DNA of 64,000 nucleotides from Pseudomonas sp. ANT_J12 (GCF_008370045.1 NZ_VOBN01000001.1:186001-250000), one strand, 5' to 3'; counted from the stretch's first letter, positions 33,704 through 44,416 are shown. Numbers and translations: made by a program. The notes: generated by a model from the letters alone, not told the origin.

Positions 33704-34444
33704 TCAATCCATGAAGCCCTGAAGCTTCAGCTCAATAGAGCGAGGGTTTTCACCTTCGGCGATCGACAGAATCCCTTCCAACAACATTTCGCGATAACGC
33801 GACTGACGCAACGCGATGGACTTGAGCTTGGCCGCTACCGGCAGCAACACCAGGTTGGCACTGGCCACGCCGTAGATGGTCGCGACGAACGCAACGGCAA
33901 TCCCGCTGCCCAGTTGCGACGGATCGGCGAGGTTGCCCATGACGTGGATCAGGCCCATCACCGCACCGATGATGCCGATGGTCGGCGCGTAGCCGCCCAT
34001 GCTTTCGAAGACTTTGGCGGCTTCGATGTCGCGGCTTTCCTGGGTGTAGAAATCCACTTCCAGGATGCTGCGAATCGCTTCCGGCTCGGCGCCATCGACC
34101 AGCAGTTGCAGGCCTTTGCGCGAGTAGTTGTCCGGCTCGGCGTCAGCCACCCCTTCCAGACCGAGCAAACCTTCCTTGCGCGCGGTGAGGCTCCAATTCA
34201 CAACACGATCGATACCACCGGCCAGATCCACCCGAGGCGGAAACAGAATCCAGGCAAGGATCTGCATGGAGCGCTTGAACGCGCTCATCGGCGATTGCAA
34301 CAGCGCCGCACCGACGGTCCCACCAATGACGATCAACGCCGCCGGGCCGTTGGCCAGAGCGCCGAGGTGACCGCCTTCAAGGTAGTTGCCGCCGATGATG
34401 GCGACGAACGCCATGATGATCCCGATAAGGCTCAGTACATCCAT
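33704..34444 (-). CDS. motC: flagellar motor protein MotC (stator)
   Basis: A 246-residue MotA/TolQ/ExbB-family protein with four membrane helices: [58 protein letters not shown] and AVAFVATIYGVASANLVLLP. A cytoplasmic loop contains KEGLLGLEG. It partners MotD and overlaps the end of cheB by 1 bp (34444). Confidence 0.94.
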   Translation of the reverse strand: MDVLSLIGIIMAFVAIIGGNYLEGGHLGALANGPAALIVIGGTVGAALLQSPMSAFKRSMQILAWILFPPRVDLAGGIDRVVNWSLTARKEGLLGLEGVADAEPDNYSRKGLQLLVDGAEPEAIRSILEVDFYTQESRDIEAAKVFESMGGYAPTIGIIGAVMGLIHVMGNLADPSQLGSGIAVAFVATIYGVASANLVLLPVAAKLKSIALRQSRYREMLLEGILSIAEGENPRSIELKLQGFMD

Positions 34445-35577
34445 CAGATACAGGCCTCAACCAAATGTTTGCCAATGTCGTCGAGGCTGTAAATCGCATC
34501 GGCGAGATCGGCTTTGACGATGGCCATCGGCATGCCGTAGATCACGCAGCTGGCTTCATCCTGGGCCCAGATCGCACTGCCGCCCTGCTTGAGCAGACGC
34601 GCGCCTTCGCGACCGTCGGCGCCCATGCCGGTCAGCACGACCGCCAGAACTTTGTCACCGTAGGATTTGGCCGCCGACCCGAAGGTGATGTCCACGCACG
34701 GCTTGTAGTTCAGACGCTCGTCGCCCGGCAGGATTTTCACCGCCCCACGGCCATCGATCATCATTTGCTTGCCACCCGGTGCCAGCAGCGCCAGGCCCGG
34801 ACGCAGGATGTCGCCATCCTCGGCTTCCTTGACGTTGATGCGGCACAGCTTGTCCAAACGCTCGGCGAAGGCCTTGGTGAAGGCCGCCGGCATGTGCTGG
34901 ATCAACACAATCGGCGCCGGGAAGTTGGCCGGCAATTGGGTCAACACCCGCTGCAGCGCAACCGGCCCGCCGGTGGACGTACCGATGGCCACCAGTTTGT
35001 AGGCTTTGCGTTTTGGCGCGGGCGACGATGGGCCGGCAGACGCTGGCGCACGGGTCGGCAACGGTGCCGGTGCCGGACGCGCAGGCGCGCTGCTGCCATA
35101 GCTGCTGACGCTCGAAGGCGCAGGCGTCGGTGCAGGTGCTGCCACCGGAGCCGGCGCCGTGTAGGTATTGGCGCGACGGTTACTGCGCGAGATGCTCAGG
35201 ATCTTTTCGCACAGCAGTTGCTTGACCTTCTCCGGGTTACGGGAGATGTCTTCGAAATTCTTCGGCAGGAAATCCACCGCACCGGCATCCAGCGCATCCA
35301 GAGTGACCCGGGCGCCTTCGTGCGTCAGTGAGGAGAACATCAAGACCGGGGTCGGGCAGCGCTGCATGATGTGCCGCACCGCCGTGATGCCATCCATCAT
35401 CGGCATCTCGTAGTCCATGGTGATCACGTCTGGCTTGAGGGCCAGCGCCTGATCGATCGCCTCTTTTCCGTTGGTTGCCGTACCGACAACCTGGATGTTC
35501 GGATCCGCTGAAAGAATTTCCGAGACGCGGCGGCGGAAAAACCCCGAATCGTCCACCACCAGGACTTTGACTACCAT
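34444..35577 (-). CDS. cheB: chemotaxis response regulator methylesterase CheB
   Basis: A 377-residue two-domain enzyme. The receiver domain ([20 protein letters not shown], with the phosphorylated aspartate in [14 protein letters not shown]) is joined by an Ala/Pro linker to the methylesterase. The catalytic serine is in [15 protein letters not shown], then [15 protein letters not shown] and [11 protein letters not shown]. It demethylates chemoreceptor glutamates during adaptation. The start 35577 is chosen from the conserved receiver start; a longer frame is not supported. Confidence 0.95.
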   Translation of the reverse strand: MVVKVLVVDDSGFFRRRVSEILSADPNIQVVGTATNGKEAIDQALALKPDVITMDYEMPMMDGITAVRHIMQRCPTPVLMFSSLTHEGARVTLDALDAGAVDFLPKNFEDISRNPEKVKQLLCEKILSISRSNRRANTYTAPAPVAAPAPTPAPSSVSSYGSSAPARPAPAPLPTRAPASAGPSSPAPKRKAYKLVAIGTSTGGPVALQRVLTQLPANFPAPIVLIQHMPAAFTKAFAERLDKLCRINVKEAEDGDILRPGLALLAPGGKQMMIDGRGAVKILPGDERLNYKPCVDITFGSAAKSYGDKVLAVVLTGMGADGREGARLLKQGGSAIWAQDEASCVIYGMPMAIVKADLADAIYSLDDIGKHLVEACI

Positions 35578-35626
35578 AAACACTCCGTTAGACGCAGCGG
35601 GGCGTTGTCGCCCCGCTGCGGCAGAA

Positions 35627-37867
35627 TCAAATACGCCGTGCGGCGTAACGCTTGAGCATGCTCGGGACATCGAGAATCAGCGCAATGCGGCCGTCACCAG
35701 TGATGGTGGCGCCGGACATGCCCGGGGTTCCCTGGAGCATTTTGCCCAATGGCTTGATGACCACTTCTTCCTGGCCCACCAGTTGATCGACGACAAAGCC
35801 GATCCGCTGGGTGCCCACCGAAAGGATCACCACATGGCCCTCGCGCTGCTCTTCATGAGCGGCGGAGCTGACCAGCCAGCGCTTGAGGTAGAACAAGGGC
35901 AGTGCCTTGTCCCGCACGATCACCACTTCCTGACCGTCGACGACGTTGGTGCGCGACAGGTCGAGGTGGAAGATCTCGTTGACGTTCACCAGCGGGAACG
36001 CAAACGCCTGGTTGCCGAGCATGACCATCAGCGTCGGCATGATCGCCAAGGTCAGTGGCACCTTGATGACGATCTTCGAGCCCTTGCCCTTGGTCGAGTA
36101 GATATTGATGGTGCCGTTGAGCTGGGCGATCTTGGTTTTCACCACGTCCATGCCCACGCCACGACCTGACACATCGGAGATCTCGGTTTTGGTCGAGAAC
36201 CCCGGTGCGAAAATCAGGTTGAAGCAGTCCGACTCGCTGAGGCGGTCCGCCGCATCCTTGTCCATCAAGCCTTTCTTGACTGCGATACCGCGCAGGACAT
36301 CAGCGTCCATGCCCTTGCCGTCATCGGAGATGGACAGCAGGATGTGGTCGCCTTCCTGTTCGGCGGACAGAATCACCTTGCCGCTGCGCGGCTTGCCCAT
36401 TGCTTCGCGTTCGGCCGGCTCTTCGATACCGTGGTCGACCGAGTTGCGCACCAAGTGGACCAGCGGGTCGGCCAGGGCCTCGACGAGGTTCTTGTCGAGG
36501 TCGGTTTCTTCGCCGACCAGCTCCAGGTTGATCTCTTTCTTGAGCTGGCGAGCCAGGTCGCGAACCAGGCGCGGGAAGCGCCCGAAGACCTTCTTGATCG
36601 GTTGCATCCGGGTCTTCATGACCGCGGTTTGCAGGTCGGCCGTGACCACGTCGAGGTTCGACACAGCCTTGGACATGGCTTCGTCGCCGCTGTTGAGGCC
36701 CAGACGGACCAAGCGGTTACGCACCAGTACCAGTTCGCCCACCATGTTCATGATTTCGTCGAGACGCGCGGTATCAACCCGCACGGTGGTCTCGGCTTCG
36801 CTGGCCGGTTTTTCCGGTGGCGGCGCGGACGGGGCACGGGCCGGAGCCGGTGCAGCCGCGGCGGCCGGTTTCGGCGCTTCGGCTTTAGGCTCGGGCGCTT
36901 TGGCGACAGGTTTCGGCGCCGGTGCCGGGGCTTTGGCGACGGGAGCCGTCACCACAGTGCCGGTACCGACTTCAGTGAACTTGCCTTTGCCGTGCAATTC
37001 GTCGAGCAGCGATTCGAACTCGTGATCGGAGATCAGATCGCCGCCGGCCGCTTTAGCGGTTGGCGCAGCCGGGGCTGGCGCCGAGGCAATGGCGGTTTCC
37101 AGCGCATCGACGGCAAAGTTGCCCTTGCCGTGCAACTGATCGAGCAGTGCTTCGAATTCGTCGTCGGTGATGTCCGAGCTGTCGCCAGCCGCTTTCGGGG
37201 CCTTGGGTGCCGGTGCAGCCGGAGCGGCTACGGCATCCACCGCGAACTGACCTTTACCGTGCAACTGATCGAGCAACGACTCGAACTCGGCATCGGTGAT
37301 TTCGTCGCTGGCCGATGCGGCCGGCGCAGGCACAGGCGCCGGGGCTTCGGCCTGGGCCTTGACGGCGTTCAGCGAGTCCAGCAGTTGTTCGAATTCGTTA
37401 TCGGTGATGTCGCCCGACTCGCTTTCAGCGGCCGGTTCTTCCACCGCGTCGGCAACCGGGGCTGCGACGTCGGCCGATTGCGGCTCGGCCAGACGGGCCA
37501 AGGCTTCCAGCAATTGCGGAGTGGCAGCCGTGATCGGGCTGCGTTCGCGGACTTCGGTGAACATGCCGTTCACCGCATCCAGCGCTTCAAGAACCACGTC
37601 CATCAGTTCCGAGTCGACGCGTCGTTCACCCTTGCGCAGGATGTCGAACACGTTCTCGGCGATGTGACAGCACTCCACCAGCTCATTGAGCTGGAGGAAG
37701 CCGGCGCCCCCTTTTACAGTGTGAAAACCGCGAAAAATTGCATTGAGCAAGTCCGCATCATCCGGTCGGCTTTCCAGCTCGACCAGCTGCTCGGACAGTT
37801 GCTCTAGAATCTCGCCGGCCTCAACCAGGAAATCCTGAAGGATCTCTTCATCGGCGCCGAAGCTCAT
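35627..37867 (-). CDS. cheA: chemotaxis histidine kinase CheA
   Basis: A 746-residue kinase. P1/Hpt (residues 1-105) has the phosphorylated His49 in [10 protein letters not shown]. Residues 150-360 are an Ala/Pro-rich linker with four copies of an acidic LLDxL motif (see repeat entry) in place of an evident P2 domain. P3 starts near 361 ([20 protein letters not shown]), the ATPase has [12 protein letters not shown], and the C-terminal P5 is CheW-like. It phosphorylates CheY and CheB. Confidence 0.97.
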   Translation of the reverse strand: MSFGADEEILQDFLVEAGEILEQLSEQLVELESRPDDADLLNAIFRGFHTVKGGAGFLQLNELVECCHIAENVFDILRKGERRVDSELMDVVLEALDAVNGMFTEVRERSPITAATPQLLEALARLAEPQSADVAAPVADAVEEPAAESESGDITDNEFEQLLDSLNAVKAQAEAPAPVPAPAASASDEITDAEFESLLDQLHGKGQFAVDAVAAPAAPAPKAPKAAGDSSDITDDEFEALLDQLHGKGNFAVDALETAIASAPAPAAPTAKAAGGDLISDHEFESLLDELHGKGKFTEVGTGTVVTAPVAKAPAPAPKPVAKAPEPKAEAPKPAAAAAPAPARAPSAPPPEKPASEAETTVRVDTARLDEIMNMVGELVLVRNRLVRLGLNSGDEAMSKAVSNLDVVTADLQTAVMKTRMQPIKKVFGRFPRLVRDLARQLKKEINLELVGEETDLDKNLVEALADPLVHLVRNSVDHGIEEPAEREAMGKPRSGKVILSAEQEGDHILLSISDDGKGMDADVLRGIAVKKGLMDKDAADRLSESDCFNLIFAPGFSTKTEISDVSGRGVGMDVVKTKIAQLNGTINIYSTKGKGSKIVIKVPLTLAIMPTLMVMLGNQAFAFPLVNVNEIFHLDLSRTNVVDGQEVVIVRDKALPLFYLKRWLVSSAAHEEQREGHVVILSVGTQRIGFVVDQLVGQEEVVIKPLGKMLQGTPGMSGATITGDGRIALILDVPSMLKRYAARRI
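36974..37414 (-). repeat. four degenerate motif repeats in the CheA linker
   Basis: CheA residues 152-166, 188-208, 232-251 and 279-297 share a pattern: D-I-T-D-x-E-F-E-x-L-L-D-x-L, with H-G-K-G-x-F added in the last three. Proline/alanine spacers separate the copies. The pattern resembles the CheY-binding C-terminus of CheZ (DDLLSSLGF), and the region corresponds to the ParP-binding LID segment of Vibrio CheA. Confidence 0.9.
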
Positions 37868-37905
37868 TAAGGGGGTGCTCCTAAAGGTCTAAAAACCTAA
37901 AAAAC

Positions 37906-38694
37906 CTAAAATCCAAGACTGGATAACAAATCGTCCACATCGTCCTGACCGGACACAACATCTTCTCTTTTATCGGCATGAATCTGCGGACCTTCACCCT
38001 GCGAGAGATGTTTTTGTGGATCTTTTTCAGCCAGCATCGCTTCACGGTCATGTTCGATACCCGCAAAGCGGTCTACCTGGCTGGCCATGAGCACGAGCTT
38101 GAGCAGGTTGCTTTCAACTTCGGTGACCAATTGGGTCACGCGCTTGATCACTTGACCGGTGAGGTCCTGGTAATCCTGGGCCAGCAGAATGTCGTTGAGG
38201 TTGCTCGACACTGTGCGATTGTCCGCGCTGCTGCGCGTCAGGAAACCGTCGACCCGCCGGGCCAGCTCGCGGAACTCTTCAGCCCCGACTTCGCGACGCA
38301 TGAAGCGTCCCCAGTCGGCGCTCAATGCCTGGGCTTCAGTGCTCAGGCCATTGACCAGCGGCGTGGCGTTTTCCACCAGGTCCATGGTGCGGTTGGCAGC
38401 GGCCTCGGTCAGCTTGACCACATACCCCAGACGCTCGGTGGCGTCCGTGATCTGCGAGACTTCCTCGGCTTGCGGCATGTTCGGGTCAATCTGGAAATTG
38501 ACGATCGCGCTATGCAGCTCGCGAGTGAGCTTGCCAACTTCCTGGTACAGGCCGCGGTCACGGGTCTGGTTGAGCTCATGAATCAGTTGCACAGCGTCGC
38601 CAAACTTGCCTTTTTCAAGGCTGTCGACCAGTTCGCGGGCATGTTTTTTCAGGGTCGATTCAAAATCGCCCTGTGAAGATTCGTTGTGGTCCAT
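37906..38694 (-). CDS. cheZ: CheY-P phosphatase CheZ
   Basis: A 262-residue helical phosphatase. The catalytic helix has DILLAQDYQDLTGQVIKRV, whose glutamine and aspartate act on CheY-P. The extreme C-terminus is VDDLLSSLGF, the helix that anchors CheY. It sits between cheY and cheA in the chemotaxis operon. Confidence 0.95.
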   Translation of the reverse strand: MDHNESSQGDFESTLKKHARELVDSLEKGKFGDAVQLIHELNQTRDRGLYQEVGKLTRELHSAIVNFQIDPNMPQAEEVSQITDATERLGYVVKLTEAAANRTMDLVENATPLVNGLSTEAQALSADWGRFMRREVGAEEFRELARRVDGFLTRSSADNRTVSSNLNDILLAQDYQDLTGQVIKRVTQLVTEVESNLLKLVLMASQVDRFAGIEHDREAMLAEKDPQKHLSQGEGPQIHADKREDVVSGQDDVDDLLSSLGF

Positions 38695-38716
38695 AGCTAC
38701 CCCGTGGCGCAGTGAC

Positions 38717-39088
38717 TCAACCGATGCGTTCGAAAATCTTTTCGATTTTTTCTTTCAACGCCTGGGCCGTGAAGGGTTTGACCACATAGCCGTTAACACC
38801 GGCCTGGGCCGCTTCGATGATCTGTTCGCGCTTGGCTTCAGCGGTCACCATCAGCACTGGCAGGTGCTTGAGTTTTTCATCGGCGCGCACGTGGCGCAGC
38901 AGGTCGATACCGGTCATGCCCGGCATGTTCCAGTCTGTTACCAGAAAGTCGATGCTGCCGCTGTTGAGCACCGGAATGGCAGTGGTGCCATCGTCAGCCT
39001 CGACCGTGTTGGTGAACCCAAGGTCACGCAACAGGTTTTTAATGATCCGCCGCATCGTTGAGAAGTCATCAACGATGAGGATTTTCAT
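38717..39088 (-). CDS. cheY: chemotaxis response regulator CheY
   Basis: A 123-residue single receiver domain. [20 protein letters not shown] carries the acidic pair, [14 protein letters not shown] has the phosphorylated aspartate, [18 protein letters not shown] the switch threonine, and [13 protein letters not shown] the lysine. Start 39088 gives the family length; the longer frame adds eight unlikely residues. CheY-P binds FliM to reverse the motor. Confidence 0.96.
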   Translation of the reverse strand: MKILIVDDFSTMRRIIKNLLRDLGFTNTVEADDGTTAIPVLNSGSIDFLVTDWNMPGMTGIDLLRHVRADEKLKHLPVLMVTAEAKREQIIEAAQAGVNGYVVKPFTAQALKEKIEKIFERIG

Positions 39089-39256
39089 GTTCTTGTCCAA
39101 TTCGACCTCCAAGCAGTCTTAAACGCGCCCAGCACCTGGACGCGCCATTTCATTCAATCCGGCAAAGCACTCAAATGACTGTCTGGAGCACAACAGATCG
39201 AGACCGCTGCAGTTCATCACCACACCAGCCTCGTTCGCAGTGTCCCCACACTGCCT

Positions 39257-39997
39257 TCAGCGCGCTCGCCACTCCCCCAAACGCCCCCGCAAACGGGCCG
39301 CGCACTGGCTGTGTAACTGGCTGACACGGGATTCGCTGACACCCAGGACCTCACCGATTTCCTTGAGGTTCAGCTCTTCGTCGTAGTACAGCGCCAACAC
39401 CAGTCGCTCACGCTCCGGCAAATTGGCAATCGCGTCCGCCAAGGCGGCCTGGAAGCGTTCATCTTCCAGATCGCGCGACGGCTCCAGATGAGCACTGGCG
39501 CCATCCTCGTGCAGCCCTTCGTGTTCGCCGTCCTGCAACAGATCGTCGAAACTGAACAGGCGGCTGCCCAAGGTATCGTTCAAAATCCCGTAATAATCGT
39601 CGAGACTCAATTGGAGTTCGGCCGCAACTTCGTGATCTTTAGCATCACGGCCGGTTTTAGCTTCAATCGAGCGAATTGCGTCGCTGACCATGCGGGTATT
39701 GCGGTGGACCGAACGTGGCGCCCAGTCCCCCTTGCGTACTTCATCGAGCATCGCGCCACGGATTCGAATGCCCGCGTACGTTTCGAAACTCGCGCCTTTG
39801 CTGGCGTCGTATTTGGTTGACACTTCAAGCAGGCCAATCATCCCGGCCTGGATCAGGTCTTCCACCTGGACACTGGCCGGCAGACGCGCCAGCAAGTGGT
39901 AAGCAATGCGTTTGACCAGTGGCGCGTAACGCTCGATCAGCTCGTATTGCGAATCACGTGCCGACTTCTTGTAGAGGTTGTAGCCACTGGCTGTCAT
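39257..39997 (-). CDS. fliA: flagellar sigma factor FliA (sigma-28)
   Basis: A 246-residue sigma factor. Region 2 is YELIERYAPLVKRIAYHLLA and MLDEVRKGDWAPRSVHRNTR. Region 4 is LPERERLVLALYYDEELNLK followed by EIGEVLGVSESRVSQLHSQC. It directs late flagellar genes such as flagellin and motor genes. The start codon overlaps the fleN stop (ATGA). The 168-base gap to cheY contains no clear sigma-28 promoter by eye. Confidence 0.97.
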   Translation of the reverse strand: MTASGYNLYKKSARDSQYELIERYAPLVKRIAYHLLARLPASVQVEDLIQAGMIGLLEVSTKYDASKGASFETYAGIRIRGAMLDEVRKGDWAPRSVHRNTRMVSDAIRSIEAKTGRDAKDHEVAAELQLSLDDYYGILNDTLGSRLFSFDDLLQDGEHEGLHEDGASAHLEPSRDLEDERFQAALADAIANLPERERLVLALYYDEELNLKEIGEVLGVSESRVSQLHSQCAARLRGRLGEWRAR

Positions 39998-40824
39998 AGG
40001 ACGGGTCCTGCGGTCTGTTGCACGAGGCGCTCGACGAAAAATTCCAGGTGCCCGCGCGGGTTGGCCGGCAGCGGCCAGGTGTCGACTTTCTGTGCAATCG
40101 CCTTGAACGCCAGGGCGCACTTGGAGCGCGGGAAGGCTTCGTAGACGGCACGTTGCTTCTGCACGGCCTTGCGCACGCTTTCGTCGTAAGGCACGGCGCC
40201 GACGTATTGTAGGGCCACGTCGAGGAAGCGGTCCGTGACCTTGGTCAACTTGGCGAACAGGTTGCGCCCTTCCTGCGGGCTCTGGGCCATGTTGGCCAGG
40301 ACGCGGAAGCGGTTCATGCCGTAATCGCGGTTGAGCAATTTGATCAGGGCGTAGGCGTCGGTGATGGAGGTCGGCTCGTCGCAGACCACCAGCAACACTT
40401 CTTGCGCGGCGCGGACAAAACTGACGACCGAGTCACCAATACCCGCAGCCGTGTCGATCACCAATACATCAAGGTTATCGCCGATATCGCTGAAGGCCTG
40501 GATCAGGCCGGCATGCTGGGCCGGGCTCAGATGAACCATGCTCTGGGTGCCGGACGCGGCCGGGACGATACGGATACCGCCCGGGCCCTGCAACAGAACG
40601 TCGCGCAGCTCGCAGCGGCCTTCGATCACGTCGGCCAGGGTACGTTTGGGCGTCAGTCCCAGCAGAACGTCGACGTTCGCCAGACCCAGATCGGCGTCCA
40701 GCAGCATGACGCGTCGGCCAAGCTCTGCTAGAGCCAGGGACAAGTTCACTGACACGTTAGTCTTCCCGACGCCACCTTTGCCGCCGGTCACCGCGATCAC
40801 CTGTACGGGATGCATGCTGCCCAT
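39994..40824 (-). CDS. fleN: flagellar number regulator FleN (FlhG-type ATPase)
   Basis: A 276-residue ParA/MinD-like ATPase: deviant Walker A VIAVTGGKGGVGKTNVSVNL, then VMLLDADLGLANVDVLLG and LVIDTAAGIGDSVVSFV. FleN restrains FleQ so that a single polar flagellum (or small tuft) is made. It is located after flhF and overlaps fliA. Confidence 0.96.
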   Translation of the reverse strand: MGSMHPVQVIAVTGGKGGVGKTNVSVNLSLALAELGRRVMLLDADLGLANVDVLLGLTPKRTLADVIEGRCELRDVLLQGPGGIRIVPAASGTQSMVHLSPAQHAGLIQAFSDIGDNLDVLVIDTAAGIGDSVVSFVRAAQEVLLVVCDEPTSITDAYALIKLLNRDYGMNRFRVLANMAQSPQEGRNLFAKLTKVTDRFLDVALQYVGAVPYDESVRKAVQKQRAVYEAFPRSKCALAFKAIAQKVDTWPLPANPRGHLEFFVERLVQQTAGPVL

Positions 40825-40940
40825 GTTATTTCTTTACCTTGTCTTGCATAGACGGAGGCCACATTACTGGCTGCGCGTTCATCAACTGAACAATGCATGG
40901 CAGACCATCGATGTAGGTACAAAAACTGTTCATTAGTACC

Positions 40941-42275
40941 TCAGCCAACCTGCTTGGTCGGGCTGTGGTAAATATCAGCGAACATGTCAGCCATGGCTTC
41001 CTCGCTGGGTTCTTCCTGCATTTGCACGCTCACCGCGCGACTGACCAACTGGTGACGCCGCGGCAGATGCAGATCATCTGGAATGCGCGGGCCATCGGTG
41101 AGGTACGCCACTGGCAATTCATGACTGATGGCCAGGCTCAACACCTCGCCCAGACTCGCCGTTTCATCCAGTTTAGTCAGGATGCAGCCAGCCAGCCCAC
41201 ACCGCTTGTAACTGTGATAAGCGGCGGTTAGAACCTGTTTCTGGCTGGTGGTTGCCAGGACCAGATAATTTTTCGATTTGATCCCGCGACCGGCCAGGCT
41301 TTCGAGCTGCATGCGCAAGGCCGGATCGCTGGCCTGAAGGCCGGCGGTATCGATCAGAATCACGCGTTTGCGCAGCAACGGATCCAGCGCCTGCACCAGG
41401 GACTGGCCCGGATCGACGTGGGTCACCGACACATTCAGAATGCGGCCCAGCGTCTTCAATTGTTCCTGGGCGCCGATGCGGTAGCTGTCCATGCTCACCA
41501 GCGCGATGTTCTGCGCGCCGTACTTGAGCACGTAACGGGCCGCGAGCTTGGCCAGGGTGGTGGTCTTGCCCATGCCGGCAGGGCCGACCATGGCAATCAC
41601 GCCGCCCTCTTCCAGTGGCTCGACTTCCGGTGTGGCGATCATCCGCGCCAGGTGCGCCAGCAACATGCGCCAGGCCTGACGAGGCTCTTCAATATCGGTA
41701 ATCAGCGCCAGCAGGTCGCGGGACAACGGGCCGGACAAGCCGATGCGTTGCAGGCGACGCCACAGGTTGGCCTGGGCCGGACGGCTGCCTTGCAGCTGAT
41801 TCCAGGCCAGGGAGCCGAGTTGCACTTCCATCAATTCGCGCAGGCTGTTGAGTTCGAAACGCATCGAATCGAAAGCCCGTGGGTCAACACCGCCGGACAC
41901 GGGCGCCGGGGCTGGCGCGGCACGACGGGGCTGTTCGTAAGTCGGTTCGATCAGCGGCTCGGCAGCGGTCAATGGCAGGCCGGCGAACAACTGGCGATTG
42001 GTGGTCTTGTCACCGTCGGTTTCGCCTTCGCCGCGCAGGCTCAGTTCGGCCTGGGCGGTGACGATGCGCGACTGGGTCTTGCGCAGCTCATCCTCGAGTT
42101 CCATGTTTGGAACGCGCGGGGCTAGCGCCGACAATTTGTAATCCAGGGCAGCCGTCAGCTCGACACCACCGGCGATCCGGCGGTTGCCGATAATGGCCGC
42201 ATCAGCGCCCAGCTCATCACGTACCAGTTTCATGGCCTGACGCATATCGGCGGCGAAAAAACGCTTAACTTGCAT
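40941..42275 (-). CDS. flhF: flagellar SRP-type GTPase FlhF
   Basis: A 444-residue protein of the SRP GTPase family. A basic N-domain (QVKRFFAADMRQAMKLVRDE) with a Pro/Ala linker precedes the NG domain, whose G1 is AMVGPAGMGKTTTLAKLAAR and G4 segment CILTKLDETASLGEVLSL. It places the flagellum at the cell pole with FlhA/FliF. It lies between flhA and fleN. Confidence 0.96.
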   Translation of the reverse strand: MQVKRFFAADMRQAMKLVRDELGADAAIIGNRRIAGGVELTAALDYKLSALAPRVPNMELEDELRKTQSRIVTAQAELSLRGEGETDGDKTTNRQLFAGLPLTAAEPLIEPTYEQPRRAAPAPAPVSGGVDPRAFDSMRFELNSLRELMEVQLGSLAWNQLQGSRPAQANLWRRLQRIGLSGPLSRDLLALITDIEEPRQAWRMLLAHLARMIATPEVEPLEEGGVIAMVGPAGMGKTTTLAKLAARYVLKYGAQNIALVSMDSYRIGAQEQLKTLGRILNVSVTHVDPGQSLVQALDPLLRKRVILIDTAGLQASDPALRMQLESLAGRGIKSKNYLVLATTSQKQVLTAAYHSYKRCGLAGCILTKLDETASLGEVLSLAISHELPVAYLTDGPRIPDDLHLPRRHQLVSRAVSVQMQEEPSEEAMADMFADIYHSPTKQVG

Positions 42276-42286
42276 AAACCACTACC

Positions 42287-44416
42287 TCAGCCGTTGGGCC
42301 CTACTGTCGCAACGATGGTCACTTGCTTGTTGTCAGGGATTTCCTGATACGCCAACACGTGCAAACCCGGGACTGCCAGCCTGCCGAAACGCGACAACAT
42401 GGCGCGAACCGGACCGGCTACCAGCAGAATCACCGGCTGACCTTGCATCTCTTGACGCTGTGCCGCATCGATCAACGAACGTTGCAGCTTCTCTGCCATG
42501 CTTGGCTCCAGCAGAACGCCCTCTTCCGAGCCTTGTCCTGCCTTCTGAAGACTATTGAGCAATATCTGTTCCAACCTTGGCTCCAAGGTGATAACTGGCA
42601 GCTCCGACTCAGTCCCTACAATGCTTTGGACGATTGCGCGGCTTACGCCGACGCGCACCGCCGCCACCAGCGCGGCAGTATCTTGACTCTTGCTGGCATT
42701 GTTGGCGATGGCCTCGGCGATGCTGCGGATGTCGCGAACCGGCACTTGTTCGGCGAGCAACGCCTGCAAGACCTTGAGCAGTTGCGACAGCGACACCACC
42801 CCCGGCACCAGCTCTTCAGCCAGTTTCGGCGAGCTTTTGGCCAGCAATTGCATGAGTTGCTGCACTTCTTCGTGGCCGATCAGCTCACTGGAGTGCTTGT
42901 ACAGAATCTGGTTCAAGTGGGTTGCCACTACCGTACTGGCATCGACCACGGTGTAACCGAGGGACTGCGCCTGGGCGCGCTGGCTGATTTCGATCCAGAC
43001 CGCCTCCAGACCAAAAGCCGGATCTTTGGCGGTTATGCCGTTGAGCGCGCCGTAGACCTGCCCTGGGTTGATCGCCAGCTCGCGATCCGGGTAAATCTCG
43101 GCTTCGGCGAGGATCACGCCCATGAGCGTCAGGCGGTAGGCACTTGGGGCCAGGTCGAGGTTGTCACGAATGTGCACAGTCGGCATCAGGAAGCCCAGGT
43201 CCTGGGACAGCTTCTTGCGCACACCCTTGATCCGCGCGAGCAACTGGCCACCCTGGTTGCGGTCCACCAGCGGAATCAGGCGGTAGCCCACTTCCAGGCC
43301 GATCATGTCGATCGGGGTCACGTCGTCCCAGCCCAATTCCTTGGTTTCCTGGGAGCGGGCCGGGGATGGCAGCAGTTCTTGCTGACGCTGGACCTCTTGC
43401 AAGGCCTGGACCTTGACCACGTTCTGCTTCTTCCAGAACAGGTACGCGCCGCCGGCCGCCAGGGCCGCCATGCTGAGAAAGGAGAAGTGCGGCATGCCGG
43501 GCACCAGGCCCATCACCGCCATCAAACCGGCCGCGACGGCCAACGCTTTGGGCGAGGCGAACATCTGGCGACCGATCTGCTTGCCCATGTCTTCCGAGCC
43601 GGAAGCACGGGTCACCATGATCGCGGCCGCTGTCGATAACAACAGTGACGGCAATTGCGCCACCAAACCGTCACCGATGGTCAACAGCGCGTAAACCCGA
43701 CCGGCGTCACCGAAGGACATGCCGTGCTGGAAGATACCGACCGCCATGCCGCCGATCAGGTTGATGAACAGAATCAGCAGGCCGGCGATGGCGTCACCAC
43801 GCACGAACTTGCTGGCACCGTCCATGGAACCGTAGAACTCGGCTTCCTGGGCAACTTCCATGCGGCGCAGTTTGGCCTGGTTCTGATCGATCAGGCCGGC
43901 GTTCAAGTCGGCGTCGATGGCCATTTGTTTGCCGGGCATGGCGTCGAGGGTGAAACGTGCGCTCACCTCGGAAATCCGCCCGGCACCCTTGGTCACCACG
44001 ACGAAGTTGATGATCATCAAAATCGCGAAGACCACGATACCGACCACGTAGTTACCGCCGATCACCACCTCACCGAAGGCCTGGATCACCTTACCGGCGG
44101 CGGCATGCCCTTCCTGACCGTGGAGCATCACCACCCGCGTGGAGGCCACGTTCAGCGCCAGGCGCATCAGCGTCGCCACCAGCAAAATCGTCGGGAACAC
44201 CGCGAAATCCAGCGGCCGCAAGGCGTAGACGCAGACCAGCAACACCACAATCGACAAGGCAATGTTGAACGTGAAGAACACGTCCAGCAGGAACGGCGGC
44301 ACCGGCAACATCATCATGGCCAGCATGACCAGCAGCAACAGCGGCACACCCAGATTGCCCCGACTCAAGTCGGCGACGTTTGTGCGAGCACTGTTGAATA
44401 ACTGAGAGCGATCCAC
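42287..44416 (-). CDS. flhA: flagellar export gate protein FlhA
   Basis: A 709-residue protein. Seven or eight membrane helices (LLLLVMLAMMMLPVPPFLLD, VLLVCVYALRPLDFAVFPTI) with the FHIPEP signature zone VVVTKGAGRISEVSARFTLD and DAMPGKQMAIDADLN. The large cytoplasmic domain (from about residue 330) binds export substrates. A sigma-54 promoter at 44478-44493 suggests it starts its own operon with flhF, fleN and fliA. Confidence 0.97.
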   Translation of the reverse strand: MDRSQLFNSARTNVADLSRGNLGVPLLLLVMLAMMMLPVPPFLLDVFFTFNIALSIVVLLVCVYALRPLDFAVFPTILLVATLMRLALNVASTRVVMLHGQEGHAAAGKVIQAFGEVVIGGNYVVGIVVFAILMIINFVVVTKGAGRISEVSARFTLDAMPGKQMAIDADLNAGLIDQNQAKLRRMEVAQEAEFYGSMDGASKFVRGDAIAGLLILFINLIGGMAVGIFQHGMSFGDAGRVYALLTIGDGLVAQLPSLLLSTAAAIMVTRASGSEDMGKQIGRQMFASPKALAVAAGLMAVMGLVPGMPHFSFLSMAALAAGGAYLFWKKQNVVKVQALQEVQRQQELLPSPARSQETKELGWDDVTPIDMIGLEVGYRLIPLVDRNQGGQLLARIKGVRKKLSQDLGFLMPTVHIRDNLDLAPSAYRLTLMGVILAEAEIYPDRELAINPGQVYGALNGITAKDPAFGLEAVWIEISQRAQAQSLGYTVVDASTVVATHLNQILYKHSSELIGHEEVQQLMQLLAKSSPKLAEELVPGVVSLSQLLKVLQALLAEQVPVRDIRSIAEAIANNASKSQDTAALVAAVRVGVSRAIVQSIVGTESELPVITLEPRLEQILLNSLQKAGQGSEEGVLLEPSMAEKLQRSLIDAAQRQEMQGQPVILLVAGPVRAMLSRFGRLAVPGLHVLAYQEIPDNKQVTIVATVGPNG

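Noticed and set aside
39089-39256. Possible sigma-28 promoter before cheY (GCCGGATT)
   Set aside because: No TAAA/TCAA-type -35 at the right distance; left unannotated.
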